Made by a program: the position numbers and the translations under genes
The notes under the pieces: generated by a model
Databases searched by the model: none
Told to the model about the DNA's origin: nothing
Seen by the model: only the letters and a program-made list of their open reading frames with translations
Source of the DNA: an uncultured Prevotellaceae bacterium
GTDB taxonomy: Bacteria > Bacteroidota > Bacteroidia > Bacteroidales > Bacteroidaceae
Assembly: GCA_947168045.1 (NCBI GenBank)
Contig: CAMVKN010000001.1
Coordinates: 124,001-188,000, forward strand
Direction of reading: 5' to 3'
Length of the DNA: 64,000 bases
In this document: one piece after another, positions 43,799 to 52,461 of the stretch
How positions within the stretch are numbered: the first letter of the stretch is position 1
Layout: each line of letters starts with the position of its first letter

Positions 43799-44461
43799 AT
43801 GGAACTGACCAAGCAATTTCTGGAAAAAGTTTTCTCGACAAAGCGGATGGAGCGATATTTTGCGCTTTACCCCGATGACGAGGCACGGGCTATATGCCAT
43901 TATGAGTGTAACTTGATGCTGGCAGAGTCGCTCTATGTGAGTCTGTCTGTGCTGGAGGTGACGCTGCGCAATGCGCTTTGCCGTGAACTGGAGACGATGA
44001 CTGGGCGCGAGGACTGGTATGCCATCTTTCCATCCACTCCTGGGCTGCGTAGTCTGAATAGATACATCACAGAGGCGGGGCAGCACATCACAGCACGGCA
44101 TGAGCAAATAACGCCATCGAAGATTGTTGCGGAACTGACACTCGGTTTCTGGGTGTCGCTGCTGAATACGGAGTATGAGCGAACACTGTGGCAGGCGCTG
44201 CGACGGGCTTTCCCCTACATGCCGCGTCGCGAACGTCAGCGCAGGAATGTGTCGGCACCGCTCAACACGTTCCGCCGCTTCCGCAACCGCATCTTTCACA
44301 ACGAGTCTATCTGTTGGAATCTGGCAAGGGTCGAGGAGATTCACGCCGAGATGCTGAAGGTGATTGGCTGGATGAACCGTGACCTGCCCGAATGGGTGGA
44401 GACCCAAGAGCGTTTCACGACTGTATGCGCAGAGATTCGCCGACGGATGAACTGGAAATAA
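43799..44461 (+). CDS. Abi-family HEPN-type protein (abortive-infection-like)
   Basis: The 220-residue cytoplasmic protein resembles the Abi_2 (AbiD/AbiF) family, whose members include phage-resistance proteins and are built on HEPN folds. The C-terminal part has RNRIFHNE, with Arg162 and His167 in the Rx4H spacing of HEPN ribonucleases. Upstream, NLMLAESLYVSLSVLEVTLRNALCREL matches the family's N-terminal helix. The coding style (less C/G at third positions) differs from the adjacent genes. It stands alone between the GH76 gene and tamB, preceded by the inverted repeat above and followed by dense repeats, a typical cargo position. Toxicity and antiphage function are inferred from family only. 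Confidence 0.75.
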   Translation: MELTKQFLEKVFSTKRMERYFALYPDDEARAICHYECNLMLAESLYVSLSVLEVTLRNALCRELETMTGREDWYAIFPSTPGLRSLNRYITEAGQHITARHEQITPSKIVAELTLGFWVSLLNTEYERTLWQALRRAFPYMPRRERQRRNVSAPLNTFRRFRNRIFHNESICWNLARVEEIHAEMLKVIGWMNRDLPEWVETQERFTTVCAEIRRRMNWK

Positions 44462-44479
44462 AGCGGCACTTTACGAGCA

Positions 44480-44569
44480 TAACTCCATGCCTGGCGAAAT
44501 TATCTCCATGCCTGGCGAGCATAACTCAATGCCTGGCTGAATTATCTCCATGCTTGGCTGTCATAAGTC
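44480..44569. repeat. Four-unit tandem repeat ATNATCTCCATGCCTGGC
   Basis: Four units of about 22-24 bases alternate ATAACTC(C/A)ATGCCTGGC and AATTATCTCCATGC(C/T)TGGC. The same two words occur in the 34.8 kb cluster. Confidence 0.85.
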
Positions 44570-44704
44570 GCGACTTTTCTCGCGTGCGCGCGTGCATAAG
44601 CGAAACCATATCCAGGTGCTTGCGCCTATGCACTTTTCGCTTCTATACGCGCGCGTTGGCTTCACCGCCGAGAAGATTCTGCAAGGGTTATGCTTTTATA
44701 TACT

Positions 44705-44743
44705 GACCCCACCCCCAGCCCCTCCCCTACATGGGAGGGGAGT
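44705..44743. repeat. Family C arm, intergenic
   Basis: CCCCACCCCCAGCCCCTCCC, a short loop and GGGAGGGGAGT form the palindrome of the PSPREG/PSLGEG family. Confidence 0.8.
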
Positions 44744-44761
44744 CCGTGCGGCGGATAAAGC

Positions 44762-44849
44762 AAAAGTCCGCTGTAGTCCGCTGCAAAAAACAAAAAAGTC
44801 CGATGTCGCCCGCTGCAAAAAAAGAAAAGTCCGCTGTACCCCGCTGAAG
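44762..44849. repeat. Three-copy tandem repeat AAAAGTCCGCTGTAGTCCGCTG
   Basis: Three copies with a period of about 32 bases, each AAAAGTCCGnTGTnnnCCGCTG followed by an A-run in the first two. Confidence 0.85.
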
Positions 44850-44914
44850 TGTTAAAACCGATGAAGGCAGGTTAAAATACGGAGCAAGGATGTATGAATG
44901 TCGCAAATAATACG

Positions 44915-44922
44915 TACCTTTG
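44915..44922 (+). promoter_or_regulatory. -7 box of tamB
   Basis: TACCTTTG 40 bases before ATG 44963; the -33 element is poor. Confidence 0.5.
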
Positions 44923-44962
44923 CGGCCGAAATGCCCTTCACACACACCTTGACGGATATTTA

Positions 44963-47900
44963 ATGAAAAGAGTCTTCAAGTGGATAGCCATCGTGCTGCT
45001 CAGCCCCGTCCTGCTGTTCGTCGTGCTGGTAGCACTACTCTATGTACCCCCCATACAGAACTGGGTGGTGCAGCAGGTGGCGTCGATGGCATCCGAGGAG
45101 ACAGGCATGGACATCAGCGTGGAGCATGTGAACCTGAGCTTCCCGCTGGACCTGAAGGCCGAGGGGGTGCGCGTGGTGAGGGACGGCGACACCATTGCCG
45201 ACATAAGGAGCACCACCGTCGACGTGCAGCTGTGGCCACTGGTGAAGGGTAACATCGTGCTGAACGAGCTGCGCTTAGACGACGCCCGCCTGAACACCCT
45301 CGACTTCATCCCCGACGTGCGTCTGAAGGGCACCATCGGCACGCTCAGCCTCAGCTCGCCTGGCATCGACGCTGCAGCCATGAAGATGGAGCTGCGCCAG
45401 CCCCGCCTGAGCCATTCTGACCTGACCGTCTACATGAGCGACACCGCCGCCGTGGACACCACCACCACGGGGTGGCACATCCGCTTCGACCGCTTCGACT
45501 TCGAACAGACACGCCTCCGCATCGTCATGGACTCCGCCGCCCGTTTCGACGCGCCAGCCGCCGTGTCCGCCACTTCTCCAGTGGACCCACCAACCCGCAT
45601 CGACGCCTACCTGCATGAAGCCAGCCTCCGCGAAGGCGACCTGCACCTGGGACTGGCACGCTTCATGTTCGGGCCCATCGAGTGGCATGAGGGCCGGCTG
45701 GGCTACGGCGACGACGTGGCGCTGAGCGACGTGGAGCTGCACCTCGACTCGCTCTTCTCCTATAAGGGCGAGCTGCGCGTGGGCATCGCGCAGGCATCGA
45801 TGAAAGAGGAGAAGACGGGAGTGGCGCTGCACCAGCTGCAGGGCGGCATCGCCATGAACGGCGACGACATCAGCCTGCGCAGACTGAACATGGAGGGCAC
45901 AGCCACCTGGCAGGACCAGCCCGTGACGCTGCGTGCCAGCGTCGACGGCGACACACGGCAGATGGACATCGAGCGCATCAGCATCAGCATGCCCACCATG
46001 GCGCATGCCGAGCTGAGCGGACAGGTGAACAACGTCATGGACATGGAGCGTCTGTCAGGACAGCTGGCCCTCGACGCACAGGTGTACCAGACGCTGAAGG
46101 GCGACGGCATGCAACTGCCGGCAGGCACACAGCTGCGGGCCGACATCAGGATGCCCGAGGGCGAGCAGCGCACCCTGGCTGACGTCCTGCTGCGCAACGG
46201 CAGCGGCAGCGCCACGGTGGACGCCACGCTGCACGGCACCCTGGCCGACCTGGCCGACCATCCGGAGACGACCACCTACGACGTGCGCCTGAGCAGCAGG
46301 AGCCTCAACCTGGGCCGCTTCATGCCTGGCGCCGGCATGGGACAGCTCAGCGCCGATGCCACCCTGCATGGCAGTGGCGGTCTGCCGCTGTCAGACAGTG
46401 GCAGCCGGCTGCAGGCCGACGTGCAGCTGCACCGGCTGGGCTACGACCAGTGGCTCATCGACAGCGTGCAGGCCACGGCCACCATCAGTGGCGACCACGT
46501 GCTGCTGCATGCCAACAGCCACAACGACCTGCTGCGCGGCACCATCGACATGGACGCCATGGTGTCAGAGAGGGGCGTGAAGGGCGAGGTGAGCACAGCG
46601 CTGACACATGCCGACATGCAGGCGCTGGGCATGACCGACATGCCCACGGTGATGGGGCTGGACGGCGACTTCACCATCGAAAGCGACCTGCGCCGCCACC
46701 ACTACCTGTCGGCACTGGTAGACAATATCTACATACGCGACACGGTGGACACCTACCGCCCTGAGAAGCTCGGGGTGCTGCTGAAAGCCGAGGCTGACAC
46801 CACCGTGGTGCGCCTGCAGAGCGGCGACCTCGTGGTGAAGGCCGACCTGCAGGGTGGCTACGAGGAGCTGCTGCCGCGGCTGACGACCCTGGCTGACACC
46901 GTGACTGCACAGATAGACAGCCGAACCATCGACCAGCAAGCCCTGAAACGCCTGCTGCCCACAGGACGCCTGATGGTCAGCAGCAAGCGTGACAACCCCA
47001 TCGCCAAGATTATCACCGCACAGACGGGCATCACCATCAGCATGCTGCACGCCGACCTGACGACATCGCCACAGACAGGACTGAACGGACAGATGGACCT
47101 ACACGGGCTGAACACCGGCTCCATGCTGCTGGACAGCATACGCCTGTCGCTGGTGGAGAAGGACCACGGCCTGACCTTCAACGGCTTTGTGGCCAATGCG
47201 CCCCGCAACCCCATCGGCACCTTCCGCATCCTCTTCGACGGACTGCTGCAGCAGCACGGAGCCAGTCTGGGAGTGCGCTACTTTGACGAGCAGGGCCGCA
47301 TGAACATCCGCTTAGGCACCAAGGCTGAGATGGTGTCGCTGCCCAGCCCCGACGGCGACAGGACAGGCATACGCTTCCAGCTCATTCCCAAGCGTCCCAC
47401 CCTGGGCTACAAGGAGTTTGCGCTGAACAGCGACAACTATCTGCTGCTGCGCCACGACCTGAAGTTAGAGGCCAACGTCGACCTGCTGGCCGACGACGGC
47501 ACACACATCATGGTGTATTCTGAAGAACTCCCAGAAACCCTTCTTCAGGACCTGACCGTCAGCGTCAACAGCCTCGACCTGGGCGAGCTGACCAGCGGCA
47601 TCGCCATGCTACCTGCCATCAGCGGAAAGCTCACCGGCGACTACCACCTGATGATGGACCGCGACCACAACATCTCAGTGGCCAGCGACATGGGCGTCCA
47701 ACAGATGGTCTACGAGGGCAGCCCCATTGGCGACCTCGGGACGGAGCTCGTCTACCTGCTGCGCGAGGACGGCACGCACGTCGTCGACGGAACGCTGATG
47801 CTCGACAACGCGCCCATAGGCGTGCTGCAGGGCAGCTACCTCGACGGCAAGCGCCTGGACGCCACGCTGGAGCTGACAGCCATGCCGCTGTCCATCCTCA

Positions 47901-49540
47901 ACGGCTTCATGCCCGACCAGCTCATTGGCTTCGAGGGCACCGCCGACGGCGCGCTCAGCGTCAGCGGACCGCTGTCGCTGCTGGACATGGACGGCAGCAT
48001 GCGCTTCACCAACGGCTATCTCGTGAGCAACCCCTACGGCATGCGCATGCGCTTCGGCGACCAGCCCCTGCAGATGCAGGACTCGCGCCTCATCATGGAC
48101 GGCTTCACACTCTATGCCGTAGGCGACGGCCAGCAGCAGTCGCCGCTGACCATCAACGGCAGCGTGGACCTCTACGGAACGGGCACCGACGATGTGAACC
48201 TGCGCCTCACCGCACGCAACTTCCAGCTGGTGAACGCCAAGCAGAAGAAAGAGTCGGTGGCCTACGGAAAGATGTTCGTCAACTTCTTCGCCCGTCTCAC
48301 CGGCAACCTCGACAGGCTGAACATGCGCGGCAGGCTCAACGTGCTGGGCAGCACCGACCTGAACTATGTGCTGCTCGACTCGCCCCTCTCTACCGACAGC
48401 GAGATGGACGACCTGGTGCGCTTCACCGACTTCAGCGACACCACGCAGACGGTGGTGGTGCGGCCTGAGAGCGATGCCATCGACCTGGACGTGCAGCTGA
48501 GCATCGACGAGGGCACCCACGTGCGCTGCGCCCTGAACGCCACGCAGAGCAACTATATAGACCTGATGGGTGGCGGCGACCTGCGGCTGCGCATGGGTGG
48601 CGACGGCATGAACCTGACGGGGCGCTACACCATCAGCAGCGGCACCATGAAATATTCGCTGCCCATCATCCCGCTGAAGACCTTCACGCTGGCACAAGGC
48701 AGCTATGTGGAGTTCACCGGACAGCCGGACAACCCCACGCTGAACATCACGGCCACCGAGCGACGGCGCGCCGCCGTGGGCAACGCCGAGGGTGAGGGCA
48801 CGCGCAACGTGCTCTTCGACTGCGGCGTGGTCATCACACAGACCTTGGAGAACATGGGACTGGCCTTCACCATCAGCGCCCCTGAGGACATGCAGCTGCA
48901 GGGCGAGCTGACCGCCATGGGCGAGGAGCAGCGGGGCAAGCTGGCCGTGACGATGCTCACCACGGGCATGTACCTGGCGGACGGCAACACCGGCGCTTTC
49001 TCGATGAACACGGCGCTGAGCTCGTTCCTGCAGAGTGAGATTAACAACATCACCGCCGGGGCACTGAAGACCATTGACCTGCAGGTAGGACTGGACAACA
49101 CCACCACCGCCACGGGAGAGACGCACACCGACTACAGCTTCAGCTTTGCCAAGCGCTTCTGGAACAACCGTCTCAGCGTCCAGCTGGGCGGCAAGGTGTC
49201 GACGGGAGCGGAGATGGAGGGCCAGCAGCAGTCGTTCTTCGACAATGTCACCATGGAGTACCGGCTGTCGCCCACCGGCAACCAGTATGTGAAGCTGTTC
49301 TACAAGCAGAACGTCTACGACTGGCTGGAAGGCTACACCGGCGAATATGGCGCTGGCTATCTGTGGAAGCGAAAGCTCGACAGGCTCACCGACATCTTCA
49401 GGAAGAAGCCCACCCCCAACCCCTCCCCAAGGGAGGGGGGAAAGCCTACCCCCGGCCCCTCCCCAAGGGAGGGGAGGTCAGATAGTCACTTCCCTCAGGT
49501 GTTACGCACTGACTCTATCAAGCATGACAGTATCCAATAA
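44963..49540 (+). CDS. tamB: TamB-type translocation and assembly module protein
   Basis: TamB is a long inner-membrane-anchored periplasmic protein that bridges to an outer-membrane Omp85 partner and is linked to protein insertion and lipid transport. The 1525-residue product begins with one membrane helix (WIAIVLLSPVLLFVVLVALLYV), then a long beta-rich groove and the C-terminal TamB/DUF490 domain: GSYVEFTGQPDNPTLNITA and LQGELTAMGEEQRGKLAVTML. ATG 44963 gives the anchor; the track's 44894 precedes the promoter box end. The last 45 residues include PTPNPSPREGG and PTPGPSPREGR, encoded by two family C repeat arms and not native. The tamL gene begins 42 bases on, within a tandem repeat. Confidence 0.94.
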   Translation: MKRVFKWIAIVLLSPVLLFVVLVALLYVPPIQNWVVQQVASMASEETGMDISVEHVNLSFPLDLKAEGVRVVRDGDTIADIRSTTVDVQLWPLVKGNIVLNELRLDDARLNTLDFIPDVRLKGTIGTLSLSSPGIDAAAMKMELRQPRLSHSDLTVYMSDTAAVDTTTTGWHIRFDRFDFEQTRLRIVMDSAARFDAPAAVSATSPVDPPTRIDAYLHEASLREGDLHLGLARFMFGPIEWHEGRLGYGDDVALSDVELHLDSLFSYKGELRVGIAQASMKEEKTGVALHQLQGGIAMNGDDISLRRLNMEGTATWQDQPVTLRASVDGDTRQMDIERISISMPTMAHAELSGQVNNVMDMERLSGQLALDAQVYQTLKGDGMQLPAGTQLRADIRMPEGEQRTLADVLLRNGSGSATVDATLHGTLADLADHPETTTYDVRLSSRSLNLGRFMPGAGMGQLSADATLHGSGGLPLSDSGSRLQADVQLHRLGYDQWLIDSVQATATISGDHVLLHANSHNDLLRGTIDMDAMVSERGVKGEVSTALTHADMQALGMTDMPTVMGLDGDFTIESDLRRHHYLSALVDNIYIRDTVDTYRPEKLGVLLKAEADTTVVRLQSGDLVVKADLQGGYEELLPRLTTLADTVTAQIDSRTIDQQALKRLLPTGRLMVSSKRDNPIAKIITAQTGITISMLHADLTTSPQTGLNGQMDLHGLNTGSMLLDSIRLSLVEKDHGLTFNGFVANAPRNPIGTFRILFDGLLQQHGASLGVRYFDEQGRMNIRLGTKAEMVSLPSPDGDRTGIRFQLIPKRPTLGYKEFALNSDNYLLLRHDLKLEANVDLLADDGTHIMVYSEELPETLLQDLTVSVNSLDLGELTSGIAMLPAISGKLTGDYHLMMDRDHNISVASDMGVQQMVYEGSPIGDLGTELVYLLREDGTHVVDGTLMLDNAPIGVLQGSYLDGKRLDATLELTAMPLSILNGFMPDQLIGFEGTADGALSVSGPLSLLDMDGSMRFTNGYLVSNPYGMRMRFGDQPLQMQDSRLIMDGFTLYAVGDGQQQSPLTINGSVDLYGTGTDDVNLRLTARNFQLVNAKQKKESVAYGKMFVNFFARLTGNLDRLNMRGRLNVLGSTDLNYVLLDSPLSTDSEMDDLVRFTDFSDTTQTVVVRPESDAIDLDVQLSIDEGTHVRCALNATQSNYIDLMGGGDLRLRMGGDGMNLTGRYTISSGTMKYSLPIIPLKTFTLAQGSYVEFTGQPDNPTLNITATERRRAAVGNAEGEGTRNVLFDCGVVITQTLENMGLAFTISAPEDMQLQGELTAMGEEQRGKLAVTMLTTGMYLADGNTGAFSMNTALSSFLQSEINNITAGALKTIDLQVGLDNTTTATGETHTDYSFSFAKRFWNNRLSVQLGGKVSTGAEMEGQQQSFFDNVTMEYRLSPTGNQYVKLFYKQNVYDWLEGYTGEYGAGYLWKRKLDRLTDIFRKKPTPNPSPREGGKPTPGPSPREGRSDSHFPQVLRTDSIKHDSIQ
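49408..49478. repeat. Two family C arms at the tamB 3' end
   Basis: Two direct copies of CCCAnCCCCTCCCCAAGGGAGGGG type encode PTPNPSPREGG and PTPGPSPREGR in the tamB frame. Confidence 0.9.
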
Positions 49541-49605
49541 GCTCATTCAAGCATAACAGTATCTAATAAGCTCGTTTCAAGCATGACAGTATTCAATAAG
49601 CTCTT
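49518..49605. repeat. Three-copy 29-30 base tandem repeat at the tamB/tamL junction
   Basis: Units starting at 49518, 49547 and 49577 read TCAAGCATGACAGTATCCAA and onward to TAAGCTC. The first unit contains the tamB stop codon; the third contains the tamL start codon and its first residues MTVFNKLL. Confidence 0.92.
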
Positions 49606-52345
49606 ACGCCACCTCTCCTCCATAGCAAAACTAACCAAACTCCCCTCCCTTGGGGAGGGGTTAGGAGGTAGGTCTCTCCCCTCCCTTGGGGAGGGGTTAG
49701 GGGGTAGGTCTCTCCCCTCCCTTGGGGAGGGGTCGGGGGTGGGCTTCCCCCTCCCCTCGGGAGGGGTCAGGGGTGGGCTGTTGGGGGTGGGCTTCCTGCT
49801 GTGTCTCTGCTCTTGCTCCACCACCCGCCATATCCCTGACGACGACCAGCTGTTCGTGGGATTAGAGAAGATAGCCTATGCCAGCTACGAGCACGATGTG
49901 CATGCCGACGAGACCAAAGAGGAGATTGAGGCGGCGCTAGCCACGGCACCCAACGGGGCCCTCTTCGGCAGCAGCTACCACCGCACCCTACCCTATGCCC
50001 TGTGGATATGGAACGCGGCACAGGACACGAAGTCGAAGAGCATCCGCTGGCTGGGGTCCACCTTTGGCAAGCCACCCGTGCTGATGAGCCAGGTGAACCC
50101 CGCGCTGCGGGCACAGGTGGCCCGACAGGTGCTGCGCACCCACGGCTATCTGCACGGCGACGTCAGCTACAAGGAGGTGACGCAAAAGAACCCGCGGAAG
50201 GCGAAGATTGCCTATACGGTGAACATGGACACGCTGTTTCGTGTCGACACGCTGGTGTACGTCGGATTCCCACCCGCCATGCAGCACCTCATCGACTCAA
50301 CGCGGACGGAGAGTCTGCTGCTGCCACAAGCCCCCTTCAGCGTGCAGAACCTGGAGGGCGAGCGCACACGACTGAGTCAGCTGTTCCGCAACAATGGCTA
50401 TTACTATTACCAGCCGTCGTATGCCTCGTTCCTGGCCGACACCATTGGCAAGGCCAGTGCCTCAGAGGGACGCGAGGTGGGCCCCTACGATGTGACGCTC
50501 AGACTGCAGCTGGCCGACTCGCTGCCCGAGCAGGCGCTGAAGCCCTGGACCATCGGCAGCACCAGCGTCCGGCTGCGCCGCTCACGCATGGACCGTACCG
50601 ACAGCGTGGCCGGACGACGCTTCCTGAAGGTGCTCTACAGCGGCAAGCGGCCGCCCATCCGACCGGGTGTCATCCTGCAGGGACTGAAGCTGCGGCCCCG
50701 TCAGCTCTTCAGCTACGACGCCTATCAGGAGTCCATGCAGAAGGTGAACGCCACGGGGGTCTTCAGCACCGTCGACTTCCAGTTTAGCCCCCCCCAGCCC
50801 CCCCTGGGGGGGGTGACCAACCCCAGCCCCTCCCGCCCCCCCCTGGGGGGGGTGACCAACCCCGACAGCACCGCCAGTTACCCCCCCCAGGGGGGGACAG
50901 GGGGGGCTCAGGGGCCAGGGGGGGCTGGCGCCCTCGACCTCCTCATCGACTGCGTCTTCGACAAGCCATACGATTTCTATATCGAGACCAACTTCGTCAA
51001 CCGCACCATCGGTCGCCTGGGCCCGGAGCTGAAGGTGGGTCTGACACGTCGCAACGCCTTCAGGGGCGGTGAGCGCCTGGACATCAACCTGCACGGCAGC
51101 TACGAGTGGGAGACATCGAGCAAGGGCAGCGACATGAACAGCTACCAGTATGGTGCCGACGCCAGCATCGAGTTTCCACGCATACTCTTCCCACGCTTCA
51201 GGAGGAGCAACCGCAGCGGGAGTCTGTCGACCAACACGGGCACGACAGCGGACAGCCTGACGGTCAACCGTCCGCGCCGCCGTCGCCGTCGGTTCTATGC
51301 GCCACCCTCGACCCTGGCAAAGGTGTCGACCGACATCGTGCAGCGGCCACAATACTATAAGATGCACATCGTCAGCGGTGAGTGGACCTACCGCTGGCAG
51401 CCATCGGTGTCGAGCAAGCACGAGCTGTCGCCGCTGGTGCTGAAATATCAGTTCATGAACAGTCGCACCGAGAGCTTCGATGAACTGATGATGCAAAGCC
51501 CGTACCTCACCGCCACCATGGAGGACTACTTCATCCCGAAGATGCGCTACACCTATACCTACACCTCGCCCAGCACCCTGCGCAACCCACTGCGATGGGA
51601 GACGACGGTGGAGGAGTCGGGCAACATGACGGCACTCTACGACGTGCTCATCCAGGGCAACGGATGGAACCAGAAGGACAAGACGCTGTTCAAGAACCCC
51701 TATTCGCAGTTCCTGAAGGTGGAGACGGACCTGACAAAGACATGGACGCTGAGCCACCGCACCAAGCTGGTGGGACACCTGAACTATGGACTGATGTGGA
51801 GCTATGGCAACAGCACCACCGGACCCTTCAGCGAGATGTTCTACGTGGGCGGTGCCAACAGCATCAGGGCCTTCCCCGTGCGCAGCATCGGCCCCGGCGC
51901 CTTCGTACCCTTCAGCAACGACCGCCAGTTTGCCTACATGATGCAGAACGGCGACGTGAAGCTGCTGATGAACCTGGAGCTGCGCCAGAAGCTGTTCGGC
52001 AACCTCTACGGCGCAGTCTTCTTCGATGCGGGCAACGTGTGGAACTCAGAGGACTGGAGCATGGACATCAACGAAGAGGACAGTGACAACCCGGACATCA
52101 ACGACCTTGTGAAGGCCTGGAACGAGATGTTCTCCGGGTGGAAGTTCCAGACCAAGAACCTGTTCCGACAGCTGGCCACCGGCACGGGCATCGGCCTGCG
52201 CTACGACCTCGACTTCCTCGTGCTGCGCGTGGACTGGGGCTTCGGCCTGCACCTGCCTTACGACACCGGGAAGAGTGGATACTTCAACATCCCCCGCTTC
52301 AAGGACATGCACACCCTGCACATCGCCATCGGCTATCCCTTCTGA
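49583..52345 (+). CDS. tamL: TamL-type Omp85 outer-membrane lipoprotein
   Basis: TamL is the lipidated TamA/BamA-like partner of TamB in Bacteroidota. The 920-residue product carries a lipobox LLCLCSC (likely Cys78) before STTRHIPDDDQLF, POTRA-type repeats, and a C-terminal Omp85 barrel with MFYVGGANSIRAFPVRSIGPG, FGNLYGAVFFDAGNVWN and a final strand ending in Phe. Two oddities: 40 or so residues of PSLGEGLGGRS repeats lie before the hydrophobic signal core, coming from four family C arms (49641-49792), and a family D insertion (50787-50929) encodes PPQPPLGG ... YPPQGGTGG in the POTRA/barrel part. No better ATG follows the repeats, so the first ATG is kept. It is co-transcribed with tamB. Confidence 0.92.
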   Translation: MTVFNKLLRHLSSIAKLTKLPSLGEGLGGRSLPSLGEGLGGRSLPSLGEGSGVGFPLPSGGVRGGLLGVGFLLCLCSCSTTRHIPDDDQLFVGLEKIAYASYEHDVHADETKEEIEAALATAPNGALFGSSYHRTLPYALWIWNAAQDTKSKSIRWLGSTFGKPPVLMSQVNPALRAQVARQVLRTHGYLHGDVSYKEVTQKNPRKAKIAYTVNMDTLFRVDTLVYVGFPPAMQHLIDSTRTESLLLPQAPFSVQNLEGERTRLSQLFRNNGYYYYQPSYASFLADTIGKASASEGREVGPYDVTLRLQLADSLPEQALKPWTIGSTSVRLRRSRMDRTDSVAGRRFLKVLYSGKRPPIRPGVILQGLKLRPRQLFSYDAYQESMQKVNATGVFSTVDFQFSPPQPPLGGVTNPSPSRPPLGGVTNPDSTASYPPQGGTGGAQGPGGAGALDLLIDCVFDKPYDFYIETNFVNRTIGRLGPELKVGLTRRNAFRGGERLDINLHGSYEWETSSKGSDMNSYQYGADASIEFPRILFPRFRRSNRSGSLSTNTGTTADSLTVNRPRRRRRRFYAPPSTLAKVSTDIVQRPQYYKMHIVSGEWTYRWQPSVSSKHELSPLVLKYQFMNSRTESFDELMMQSPYLTATMEDYFIPKMRYTYTYTSPSTLRNPLRWETTVEESGNMTALYDVLIQGNGWNQKDKTLFKNPYSQFLKVETDLTKTWTLSHRTKLVGHLNYGLMWSYGNSTTGPFSEMFYVGGANSIRAFPVRSIGPGAFVPFSNDRQFAYMMQNGDVKLLMNLELRQKLFGNLYGAVFFDAGNVWNSEDWSMDINEEDSDNPDINDLVKAWNEMFSGWKFQTKNLFRQLATGTGIGLRYDLDFLVLRVDWGFGLHLPYDTGKSGYFNIPRFKDMHTLHIAIGYPF
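49641..49792. repeat. Four family C arms in the tamL signal-peptide region
   Basis: CCCCTCCCTTGGGGAGGGG occurs three times and a variant once, in the orientation opposite to the tamB arms. They encode LPSLGEGLGGRS twice, then LPSLGEGSGVG and LPSGGVRGG. Confidence 0.92.
50787..50929. repeat. Family D C/G-tract palindromic pair inside tamL
   Basis: Two left arms (CCCCCCCTGGGGGGGGTGACC) and one right block (CCCCCCCCAGGGGGGGACAGG) enclose a spacer ending CCGCCAGTTA. In frame: PPQPPLGGVTN, RPPLGGVTN, ASYPPQGGTGGA. Confidence 0.88.
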
Positions 52346-52351
52346 TATAAC

Positions 52352-52455
52352 ACAGATTTCACAGATTATCCTCGGCGACTCATGCGCTATGAGAATAAAT
52401 CTGTGAAATCTATGAGAGAAAAAGAGCCGGATGCGGCTGAAGAGAAATCTGTGAG
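52352..52455. repeat. Family F repeat (AATCTGTGAAATCTGTGAGAG type)
   Basis: ACAGATTTCACAGATT (52352-52368), AATCTGTGAAATCTATGAGAG (52394-52416) and AATCTGTGAGAGG (52444-52457) lie between tamL and the next gene; the first two are in inverted orientation. Another copy is at 56228-56252. Confidence 0.7.
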
Positions 52456-52461
52456 AGGAGG

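Larger units (their letters stand above)
44461..44906. other. Repeat-packed intergenic region before tamB
   Basis: Roughly 450 bases without a gene. In order: AAAGCGGCACTTT (44461-44473), a tandem array (44480-44569), a CG-alternating palindromic tract (TCGCGTGCGCGCGTGC with CGCGCGCG, 44580-44661), a family C arm (44705-44743) and a three-copy array (44762-44849). Confidence 0.7.

Noticed and set aside
44480-44849. Possible CRISPR array
   Set aside because: The repeats are tandem or nearly so, with no unique spacers of constant length, and no cas genes are near.
47675-49126. 483-residue minus-strand ORF inside tamB
   Set aside because: Antisense shadow of tamB without domain or start-site evidence.
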